DNA of 5,436 nucleotides from positions 1 to 5,436 of the forward strand of contig CAKZKV010000081.1 in the NCBI GenBank assembly GCA_937124505.1. Reading direction: 5' to 3'. A model generated the notes under the pieces. It was not told the origin of the DNA, ran no database searches, and worked only from the letters and a program-made list of their open reading frames with translations. Numbering within the stretch: the first letter of the stretch is position 1; every line of letters begins with the position of its first letter. The translations under genes were made by a program, and so were the position numbers. Positions 1-5,033 of this stretch are shown here, in pieces. Source of the DNA: an uncultured Alphaproteobacteria bacterium (lineage in GTDB: Bacteria > Pseudomonadota > Alphaproteobacteria > Micavibrionales > Micavibrionaceae).

Positions 1-45
1 GCAAATCAGATGCATCGCGCTTTGGGCTAGTATCTCGTGACTACA

Positions 46-999
46 CTATTTAGGATCTGATTTTTTGGGAAGACGGGAAAATCCCAGTTCCGTCCGTAAG
101 CGCGGCCAATGCACAATTTGCCCCTCCTGTCCCCCGGCAGGAAATGCAAAAAGAGAACAATGGTCAACGAAATCCCCTGTATTCACATACTGAATACCAG
201 AGATCATACGATTCTCAGGCGCATGGATATGTCCACAGGCAATCCGGTCTACGTTATATCTTCTGGCTGACGCTGCGGCCTTTTCTTCAAAATTATGAAT
301 CACACCGGGAATATTAATACCGACTTCCTGACCAAAAATTTTTGCCAGTTTGACTTTAACACCTTTTTTGACGCCTTTTTTAATTGCCCGAGCGATAGAA
401 TAATGATGAGAACGTGAGTCCGGGACCATTCCATTTAAGGCTGCATTCGCCTTCATCAATACGCCATAAGCACGATCACCCACTTCATAAATCCATTTCC
501 TTAGAACAGGATCAAATCCGTCGCCGTGAACAAACAAGGTTTTTTTACCATCGGACGACTCTTCAATATGCTTACGCTTCAACGTAATACCGTGAAATTC
601 ACCTAAATAGTCGTCACTATGTTGGTAAGGATTTTCTTCGCCTTGTCTGACGGGGGTGTCGAAATGTCCATTCGTCCGGAACTCTTCATCATGGTTCCCT
701 GGAACATAAAGAACGTCTGTGCCATCCTCTGCCATTTGCAGGATTTTATCCAGTACGCGGGCATGCATTTCCGGCACTTTGGCGTGATCCCGCCCCTGCA
801 AATGCCATATATCTATAAAATCACCAATAATCCGGAGTTTTTTAATCTCCGAATTTTCAAGAAATTCAAGCAGTAATCGTGGATCGGAATAATCACTCAA
901 TAAATGAATGTCAGATATCCAGACTTCATCATATTGCAGCTTTTCTGATAAAGGCGATGGCGGCGCCTCGGTGATGTGTTTCTTTTTCGCCTTTGCCAT
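46..999 (-). CDS. LpxH/YbbF-like calcineurin-type metallophosphoesterase (UDP-2,3-diacylglucosamine diphosphatase family)
   Basis: 317 residues, complete. All metal-binding blocks of the calcineurin-like fold appear in order: SDIHL (D30, H32), GDFID (D60, D63), GNHDE (N102, H103), HGD (158-160), GHIHAPE (H257, H259) and NTGD (273-276). The NTGD ending and the GHIHAPE block fit the COG2908/YbbF-like family, whose best-known member LpxH hydrolyses UDP-2,3-diacylglucosamine to lipid X in lipid A synthesis. The protein is longer than E. coli LpxH (about 240 residues). It has a basic N-terminus and a Lys-rich stretch at about 206-220 that could contact membrane or phosphate; this is inference. No signal peptide is seen, so it is probably cytoplasmic or peripheral. 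The ATG is supported by a strong AAAGGAGG ribosome site 8 bases upstream. It lies 42 bases downstream of murB on the same strand, so the two are probably cotranscribed. Many alphaproteobacteria use LpxI for this step, so the substrate is uncertain and no symbol is given. Confidence 0.88.
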   Translation of the reverse strand: MAKAKKKHITEAPPSPLSEKLQYDEVWISDIHLLSDYSDPRLLLEFLENSEIKKLRIIGDFIDIWHLQGRDHAKVPEMHARVLDKILQMAEDGTDVLYVPGNHDEEFRTNGHFDTPVRQGEENPYQHSDDYLGEFHGITLKRKHIEESSDGKKTLFVHGDGFDPVLRKWIYEVGDRAYGVLMKANAALNGMVPDSRSHHYSIARAIKKGVKKGVKVKLAKIFGQEVGINIPGVIHNFEEKAAASARRYNVDRIACGHIHAPENRMISGIQYVNTGDFVDHCSLFAFPAGGQEGQIVHWPRLRTELGFSRLPKKSDPK

Positions 1000-1007
1000 T
1001 TTTTGGG

Positions 1008-1015
1008 CCTCCTTT
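1008..1015 (-). promoter_or_regulatory. Strong ribosome binding site of the metallophosphoesterase gene
   Basis: On the minus strand this reads AAAGGAGG, a near-perfect Shine-Dalgarno sequence, with 8 bases between it and the ATG at 997-999. It fixes the start codon and lies in the 42-base gap after murB, where no terminator is visible. Confidence 0.8.
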
Positions 1016-1041
1016 CCTCAAAATGGTTGATACAAACTATG

Positions 1042-1980
1042 CTATTTTTGAATACCCATTCTTCTTATTTCCCATCGCAGGCCTATGTCAAATGTTTCTT
1101 TGACCCGGCGGCGAATTTCTTCCCCCAGATCTTCCAGATCGCTGGCCGTGGCGGTTCCCGTATTGATCATGAAATTACAATGTTTCTCGCTCATCTGCGC
1201 GCCACCAACTCTGAGGCCGCGCCCGCCGACTTGATCAATCAATTGCCAAACCTTCATGGACGGATCAATCCCGACCTTTTCAAGTTCTTCTCCGGACGGG
1301 TTGGCGAAGGTTGAGCCGCCGGTTTTCTCACGGATCGGCTGGCTTTCTTCCCGGCGCATTTTGATATGATTGATCTGAGCGAGAATGTCTTCCGGCTTTC
1401 CGGCAATCCCTCGAAACGTGGCATTCAGGAAAATCCATCCCTCCGGCAGATCATTATGCCGGTAGCTTAAATGCATCTCTGCAGGCGTGAACACTTTTAA
1501 CTCTCCATCAGGACTTAAACACTCACATTCCAGCAAGACATCCTTGATTTCCGTGCCGTAACATCCGGCATTCATGCGCAGCGCCCCGCCGATTGTTCCC
1601 GGAATCCCGCTTAGAAATTCCAGCCCGGCAATGCCGGCTTCCGCTGCCGCTCTGGCTACATTGCCATCCAGCGCCAAAGCCCCGACTTTCATCCGGTAAT
1701 CCTCCAGCATTTCAATCTGCGCAAAATCCCGCCCAAGACGGATCGTCGTTCCCGGCAAACCGCCATCGCGAATAATAGTATTCGACAGCGCCCCGAAGAT
1801 ATGAATATCCTCATCCCCTTTGGAGGACAAAAATAATTGCAAGTCCTCAACATCCACAGGCTTAAAAAGCTTCTCTGCAGCCCCGCCGCATTTAAACCAG
1901 CCCTGCGCGCCCAAAGGCTGATTTTCGCGAACAGAGCCGCGCACATCAGGCAGCAAAATATTATTACAGATAGATGTCAT
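1042..1980 (-). CDS. murB: UDP-N-acetylenolpyruvoylglucosamine reductase MurB
   Basis: 312 residues, complete. MurB is the FAD enzyme that uses NADPH to reduce UDP-GlcNAc-enolpyruvate to UDP-N-acetylmuramate in the cytoplasm, the second committed step of peptidoglycan precursor synthesis. Visible hallmarks are the FAD-binding stretch GALSNTIIRDGG (63-74), the GIPGTIGG block followed by RMNAG (125-139), SYRHN with the substrate-binding Arg174, GGSTFANP with the catalytic Ser223 (proton donor in the family), the HCNFMIN block (266-272) and the C-terminal Glu304 in LRWEIR. Its length fits the family. One oddity is that the usual GxGSN of the FAD loop is GALSN. The ATG has a purine-rich AAGAGAG directly against it, closer than normal, so initiation may be weak, but no better in-frame ATG lies nearby and the LPDVRG N-terminus aligns with other alphaproteobacterial MurBs. 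It is upstream of the metallophosphoesterase on the same strand and separated from murC by about 3 kb. Confidence 0.95.
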   Translation of the reverse strand: MTSICNNILLPDVRGSVRENQPLGAQGWFKCGGAAEKLFKPVDVEDLQLFLSSKGDEDIHIFGALSNTIIRDGGLPGTTIRLGRDFAQIEMLEDYRMKVGALALDGNVARAAAEAGIAGLEFLSGIPGTIGGALRMNAGCYGTEIKDVLLECECLSPDGELKVFTPAEMHLSYRHNDLPEGWIFLNATFRGIAGKPEDILAQINHIKMRREESQPIREKTGGSTFANPSGEELEKVGIDPSMKVWQLIDQVGGRGLRVGGAQMSEKHCNFMINTGTATASDLEDLGEEIRRRVKETFDIGLRWEIRRMGIQK

Positions 1981-2064
1981 CTCTCTTGAAATCGTTCATA
2001 TTTTTATTACATCAGTTTATATGCTATTTATAGCTATCCCACAATTTATATAAGGAGAATTCTT
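1981..2064. promoter_or_regulatory. Divergent intergenic region between murB and the CBS gene
   Basis: These 84 AT-rich bases separate divergent start codons, so they should hold promoters for both murB (minus) and the CBS gene (plus). A 12-base palindrome, GCTAT-TT-ATAGC, lies at 2023-2034, about 17 bases before the CBS-gene ribosome site, and could be an operator or part of a promoter. On the plus strand, TATATG at 2018-2023 or TATGCT at 2020-2025 are possible -10 boxes, but no convincing -35 is spaced correctly. The promoter assignment is inference from gene orientation. Confidence 0.4.
2052..2057 (+). promoter_or_regulatory. Ribosome binding site of the CBS-domain gene
   Basis: AAGGAG is separated by 7 bases from the ATG at 2065, which gives a strong, well-spaced site and supports the chosen start. 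Confidence 0.8.
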
Positions 2065-2505
2065 ATGCCCCAGATTTCAGACATTATGACCCCTTCCTGC
2101 GAATGGGTTTCCCCGGACTGCACGTTGCAGGACTGCGCACAGAAAATGAAAACACTGGATTGCGGCTTCCTGCCGGCTGGTGAGAATGACAAGCTGGTCG
2201 GCATGGTCACAGACCGTGATATTTGCATCCGGGCGGTTGCGGAGGGCAAAGACCCGGCATCCTGCTGCGCAAAAGACGTGATGACCGCCAAAACATACTA
2301 TTGTTATGACGATCAGGACGCCGCGGAAGTCTGTAATAATATGTCGGAGATCAAAGTCCGCCGCCTGCCGGTTGTGAACCGTGAGAAACGCCTCGTCGGC
2401 ATTGTTTCCATGGGCGATCTGGCCCAGGCTTGCGAGATGCAGGAAACAGGCGAAACGCTGCGCGATATAACAGCGCAATTAAAAGCACAGAAAAAAGCCG
2501 CTTAA
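2065..2505 (+). CDS. Two-CBS-domain protein, cysteine-rich
   Basis: 146 residues, a stand-alone CBS pair (Bateman module) with no attached enzyme or transporter. CBS1 spans about residues 3-60 (ISDIMTP ... GFLPAGENDKLVGMVTDRDI) and CBS2 about 68-125 (AKDVMTA ... VRRLPVVNREKRLVGIVSMGDLA). Both show the V/I-x-D-IM start and the LVGxV(T/S)xxD(I/L) end typical of the fold. Such pairs usually bind adenine nucleotides such as AMP, ATP or SAM and sense energy or redox state; the ligand here cannot be read from sequence. The protein has ten cysteines (12, 19, 24, 33, 54, 67, 68, 80, 90, 123), including a CC pair in the inter-domain linker, which is high for a small cytoplasmic protein. The tail after residue 126 is short, helical and Lys-rich. 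It is transcribed divergently from murB and in the same direction as the downstream PP2C-like gene, but a hairpin and a separate candidate promoter suggest the two are not strictly cotranscribed. Confidence 0.9.
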   Translation: MPQISDIMTPSCEWVSPDCTLQDCAQKMKTLDCGFLPAGENDKLVGMVTDRDICIRAVAEGKDPASCCAKDVMTAKTYYCYDDQDAAEVCNNMSEIKVRRLPVVNREKRLVGIVSMGDLAQACEMQETGETLRDITAQLKAQKKAA

Positions 2506-2528
2506 ACATGGCTTGTTTAAAAAAAAGC

Positions 2529-2555
2529 AGCCCTGACACAAAATGTGCCGGGGCT
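2529..2555. terminator. Hairpin after the CBS gene, possible terminator
   Basis: Two 12-base arms (2529-2540 and 2544-2555) pair around an AAA loop, with one A-C mismatch and one G-T wobble. The outer part of the stem is AGCCC/GGGCT. On the plus strand the stem is followed only by an interrupted T-rich tract (TTCTGTATCTTGTT), so termination of the CBS transcript would be moderate. On the minus strand it is followed by GC and eight T residues, the better intrinsic-terminator arrangement. It may therefore act in both directions or mainly block antisense transcripts. Confidence 0.5.
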
Positions 2556-2645
2556 TCTGTATCTTGTTGCAAACAAACGGAACTTTTAGCATCAAAGACC
2601 ATTTCAAGATAGAATATTTTTTTGTTGTTTTTATGTACGAAAAAC

Positions 2646-2674
2646 TTGATATATTTACATAAAATTAGTAATGT
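2646..2674 (+). promoter_or_regulatory. Candidate sigma70-type promoter of the PP2C-like gene
   Basis: A -35-like TTGATA (2646-2651, five of six consensus bases) is followed after exactly 17 bases by a -10-like TAATGT (2669-2674, which keeps the first TA and last T). Transcription would start near 2681, giving a leader of about 40 bases. The surroundings are very AT-rich, so chance matches are easy. An ATGTAC direct repeat (2633-2638 and 2671-2676) brackets the site. Confidence 0.35.
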
Positions 2675-2710
2675 ACAAGCACAATAAATCATAATAAAAA
2701 AGACAATTCA

Positions 2711-2716
2711 AGAGGA
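2711..2716 (+). promoter_or_regulatory. Ribosome binding site of the PP2C-like gene
   Basis: AGAGGA ends 5 bases before the ATG at 2722. This supports the chosen start, which matters because the N-terminus lacks the usual FDGHG segment. The upstream DNA (2506-2721) encodes no such motif in any frame I examined. Confidence 0.65.
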
Positions 2717-2721
2717 TTGAT

Positions 2722-4317
2722 ATGTCAAATAATATAGGTGCGTGTCTTGACCCCGGCCTGAATGACGGTCGCTATAAAGGTTCCGAATATGACGATCCGC
2801 AACAGGACCGCATAATTGCAGGAACCCTTGATCGTATCCACACTCCTTATGAAGCAGAGACTCTTATCAAGATTGCCTGCAATTCCGCACACACCGTGAC
2901 AAATCAAATGACGGAAGGCGGCGCAACCGGCACTCTGGCCATTGCAACATCAATGGGAGATGTCACAATTGGACAGCTTGGAGACAGCACCGCCTATATC
3001 GTCGGACGTCACAAAGACACAAATGAGTGGCAAATACAAAAAGTAACGCGTGATCACAGTGCCGAAGCCCTCGCCGACCGTATCAGAGAGAATGGGGGCA
3101 TTGTCATGGATATGGGAAGACACGGTATCAGAACTATAACATCAGATGGCAGCAGTGCCATGGCAATCGGCGCTTCCTTTGGAGACTCCCAATATGAAGG
3201 ACTCGTTCGTGAACCGGAGATTTTTACGCCGGACCTGAGTACATTCTCTGAACGGGACAGATTTGTAATGGTGGCCAGCGACGGACTGGAAAAACTGACA
3301 GAAGAAGAAATTCTCTCAACTTTCAGCGATGGTGTTAATCGTGGATATACACCAAATCAAATAGCCAATGCCCTGACTGAAAACACAAAAACCATGGTGG
3401 GCTATAAGGGGGGCATGACATCCGACAATATCTCTGTGACAATATCGAATATTAGTGTTCAACCCACTGCTCCAAATAAAACCTCCATGATCGGCGTTTT
3501 TGACGGACATGGAAACAAAGGCGGCATGGCAGCCGAAGCTGTAAAAAATGCAGTCACTGAAACAGCAAAGAGTCTTGGTTTTAAACCTGTCGCTTATATG
3601 GAGCGAAAGGTTGGAGAACGGGCCGCATCCCTCCAGAAAGCAACCCCTCCCTCACCGCTCCCTGCCGTCATCAATACCCTGCCTTGGGAATTGGCGAGAA
3701 AAGACGGCGTTCGCGTCATTCAACTTGATCTCAATCCCCTTAATACCCTGCCAGATGTAACACCAAGAAGTTTGATAGATGACTTAAAGCAAGCCGGTAT
3801 CTCAGCCGAAGTGCAACCTGCCGCTAACAACAGACCTCAAATCATGATTGGCCTGAATGACGATCTTCAGTCCATCAAAACTTTTAGTGACATCACAACC
3901 GGGCGTGCGAAACAGGCGGCAGATACCGTTCTGGAGAGCGCAAAAGAACGGAAATCACTAAAACAAATGATCTCCCAACCAGAAGCATCCACACCTCAAA
4001 AATTAGATCCCTTTATCAATAATCTACCATGGGAGTCTGTAAATAAAGGCGGCATTCCTTTCGCCAGGGCCCCGGTTGATGCTATGCAAGGCTTGACTGA
4101 TGATGTGATGGAACAACTCAGAGACGTTGGTGTAGACTCCCAGATTACAGCCAGTTCCACCACTGGAGAGAAATATGTAACTGTCGGTCTTTCTTCTGTG
4201 GAAGCCTTTGGAAATGCAGCGGACGGCGCTGCCAAACAAGCGGCAGAAAACGTTCTTGCTCATGCTCGAACAGCTGAAGTAACTGGCGTCCCCATCCCGG
4301 TAGAACCTTCCACATAA
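2722..4317 (+). CDS. PP2C/PPM-type phosphatase-like protein with rearranged motif order and tandem C-terminal repeats
   Basis: 531 residues, no signal peptide or membrane segment. PP2C enzymes are metal-dependent Ser/Thr phosphatases. Motifs, in the order found: PQQDRIIAG (26-34, resembling motif 1), GGATGTLAIA (66-75, the GSTA motif), IGQLGDSTAYIV (83-94), TRDHS...DRIRENGG (109-126), AIGASFGD (148-155), RFVMVASDGL (180-189), TSDNISVTI (233-241), and only then MIGVFDGHGNKGG...AAEAV (256-274). The FDGHG block normally sits between motif 1 and GSTA; here it and its helix are moved behind the DN motif. Metal-ligand candidates are D29, D187, D235, D261 and D111. The usual Glu before D29 is Gln, no Arg is seen at the usual phosphate-binding position, and the Asp four residues after D187 is Lys191. 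A Pro-rich linker (308-314) leads to two copies of an unrecognised module (about 313-411 and 428-519). No cognate kinase is adjacent. The PP2C relationship is strong; catalytic activity and substrate are unknown. Confidence 0.85.
   Translation: MSNNIGACLDPGLNDGRYKGSEYDDPQQDRIIAGTLDRIHTPYEAETLIKIACNSAHTVTNQMTEGGATGTLAIATSMGDVTIGQLGDSTAYIVGRHKDTNEWQIQKVTRDHSAEALADRIRENGGIVMDMGRHGIRTITSDGSSAMAIGASFGDSQYEGLVREPEIFTPDLSTFSERDRFVMVASDGLEKLTEEEILSTFSDGVNRGYTPNQIANALTENTKTMVGYKGGMTSDNISVTISNISVQPTAPNKTSMIGVFDGHGNKGGMAAEAVKNAVTETAKSLGFKPVAYMERKVGERAASLQKATPPSPLPAVINTLPWELARKDGVRVIQLDLNPLNTLPDVTPRSLIDDLKQAGISAEVQPAANNRPQIMIGLNDDLQSIKTFSDITTGRAKQAADTVLESAKERKSLKQMISQPEASTPQKLDPFINNLPWESVNKGGIPFARAPVDAMQGLTDDVMEQLRDVGVDSQITASSTTGEKYVTVGLSSVEAFGNAADGAAKQAAENVLAHARTAEVTGVPIPVEPST
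3487..3579 (+). other. Relocated PP2C motif 2 segment (FDGHG plus helix)
   Basis: This stretch encodes residues 256-286: a beta-strand-like MIGVFDGHG, then a Gly-rich turn and the helix GMAAEAVKNAVTETAKSLG. In standard PP2C proteins the equivalent strand and helix come before the GSTA motif. Here only about 14 residues separate it from the end of the DNISVTI strand. D261 and G262 correspond to the Asp and the backbone carbonyl that bind the two active-site metals in characterised PP2Cs. Confidence 0.8.
3658..3954 (+). repeat. C-terminal module copy 1 (protein-level tandem repeat)
   Basis: Encodes residues 313-411. Landmarks shared with copy 2 are INTLPWE (317-323), K-x-G (327-329), an L-x-x-AGIS helix end (355-361), IGL (376-378) and GRAKQAADTVLESA (394-407). 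The predicted pattern is a short strand, a helix, a strand and a long C-terminal helix. The family is not recognised. Confidence 0.7.
4003..4278 (+). repeat. C-terminal module copy 2 (protein-level tandem repeat)
   Basis: Encodes residues 428-519. It matches copy 1 at INNLPWE (432-438), K-x-G (442-444), L-x-x-VGVD (466-472), VGL (488-490) and GAAKQAAENVLAHA (502-515). The copies have diverged by substitutions and short indels; the distance from the Trp to the AKQAA motif is 74 residues in copy 1 and 66 in copy 2. This indicates an old duplication, not a recent one. Confidence 0.7.
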
Positions 4318-4369
4318 CGCAGAACGGTTTTCATGAGGAGAGCATCGGATCTTATAATCTTTTGCGTTA
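4315..4369 (+). terminator. Possible long-loop terminator at the end of the PP2C-like gene
   Basis: TAACGCAGAA (4315-4324, including the stop codon) can pair with TTTTGCGTTA (4360-4369, one G-T wobble), followed at once by a T-rich tract (ATTTTTAT). The 35-base loop is unusually long and the stem is not GC-rich, so this is weak support. Confidence 0.3.
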
Positions 4370-4413
4370 ATTTTTATAGTCATTCCACTTAAAAATTGGA
4401 CACTTTTAAAAAC

Positions 4414-4474
4414 CGTCATTGCCCGACTTGTTCGGGCAATCCATGGATTACACGGACAGAGCCGTGTAATGACG
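4414..4474. repeat. 61-base palindromic double-hairpin repeat (REP/BIME-like)
   Basis: Two 9-bp perfect hairpins flank a central CCATGG: ATTGCCCGA/TCGGGCAAT (4418-4426 with 4432-4440) and ATTACACGG/CCGTGTAAT (4447-4455 with 4462-4470). The ends form an outer inverted repeat, CGTCATT (4414-4420) and AATGACG (4468-4474), so the whole unit is nearly symmetric and could also fold as one long structure. It resembles the dispersed palindromic intergenic repeats seen in many alphaproteobacterial genomes. Only one copy is in this window. On the minus strand the first hairpin is followed after GACGG by five T residues, so it could also terminate transcripts from murC and the AT-rich gene. Confidence 0.7.
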
Positions 4475-4568
4475 CGTCTAATAGTTATTTGGAACGATTA
4501 TATATATTCTTTAAATGTCATGACGGTTTATAGCTGAATTTGAAGTTATTGAGACAGCCCCCTGATTT

Positions 4569-5030
4569 TTAATTTGAATGGCTATAATATATATTTTCAA
4601 CATTGATTTTATACAACGGAGCTTCCCTATATTCCGGTTCAATTCTTTGGAAGCCACGTATATGATGAGTGTTAGGATCAATTTCAGGAACACTAATTTC
4701 TGGAGAATGCCAACTTACAGTAATTCTTTCTGACTTATTACTGATTTTTATTTGACTACACTTTTCAGCTCTTAGAATTAAATCATATTTCTTAATATAA
4801 AAATCTTCATCATTGCCCCTTACCTGTAGAGAATTAATAGGCTTATTATAATGAGCTGCCTCTAACATTTCTTGTTCATTGTAAAAAATAAGATTCCCTA
4901 AGAAATATAATTGCTCTTTTACTTTCTTAGACGACTTTCTAGCGGATAAGATTGTAAGAACTTTAGTGCAACTACCTAAATCCACTAATTTTGTTTTCCA
5001 ATTAGTAAGCGTTATGACCCAACCTTTCAT
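4569..5030 (-). CDS. Hypothetical protein, AT-rich gene directly after murC
   Basis: 153 residues; I do not recognise the family. The N-terminal part (about 1-60) is mixed helix and strand with a basic stretch, ARKSSKK, at about 30-36. The C-terminal half is strand-rich and polar (VRGNDEDFYIKKYDLILRAE, then ITVSWHSPEISVPEIDP), with many Lys, Asn, Ile and Tyr. No signal peptide, membrane helix or catalytic motif is evident. The ATG lies 3 bases after the murC stop, with a weak GCAGG-like ribosome site inside the end of murC, so translation is probably coupled to murC. Base composition is clearly more AT-rich than murB and murC, which suggests later acquisition or relaxed selection. It is not a usual member of mur clusters. 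The intact reading frame and the close fit to murC favour a real gene, but expression is unproven. Confidence 0.6.
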   Translation of the reverse strand: MKGWVITLTNWKTKLVDLGSCTKVLTILSARKSSKKVKEQLYFLGNLIFYNEQEMLEAAHYNKPINSLQVRGNDEDFYIKKYDLILRAEKCSQIKISNKSERITVSWHSPEISVPEIDPNTHHIRGFQRIEPEYREAPLYKINVENIYYSHSN

Positions 5031-5033
5031 AAA

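Noticed and set aside
1..45. Left edge as part of another gene or a terminator
   Set aside because: No motif-bearing frame and no hairpin followed by a T-run could be seen in these 45 bases; it is too short to call.
976..1314. Plus-strand open frame of 112 codons
   Set aside because: It lies antisense to murB and the start of the metallophosphoesterase gene, shows no family motifs, and has no ribosome site. It is a shadow of the real genes.
2077..2478. Minus-strand open frame of 133 codons
   Set aside because: Fully antisense to the CBS gene, whose protein shows clear paired CBS motifs and a good ribosome site.
2508..2612. Short plus-strand frame (34 codons, Cys-containing) after the CBS gene
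   Set aside because: It has no ribosome site and its sequence is dominated by the hairpin arms at 2529-2555, so it is better explained as a transcript end structure.
2351..2692. Minus-strand open frame of 113 codons across the CBS-PP2C gap
   Set aside because: Half of it is antisense to the CBS gene and the rest crosses AT-rich non-coding DNA and the hairpin. The Leu- and Phe-rich translation reflects A-runs on the plus strand, not a convincing membrane protein.
4024..4419. Minus-strand open frame of 131 codons
   Set aside because: Antisense to the C-terminal repeats of the PP2C-like gene and without recognisable motifs.
4414..4474. CRISPR-like or tRNA-like reading of the palindromic region
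   Set aside because: There is only one unit with no spacer array, and the two hairpins do not form a cloverleaf with an acceptor stem, so a REP/BIME-like repeat fits better.
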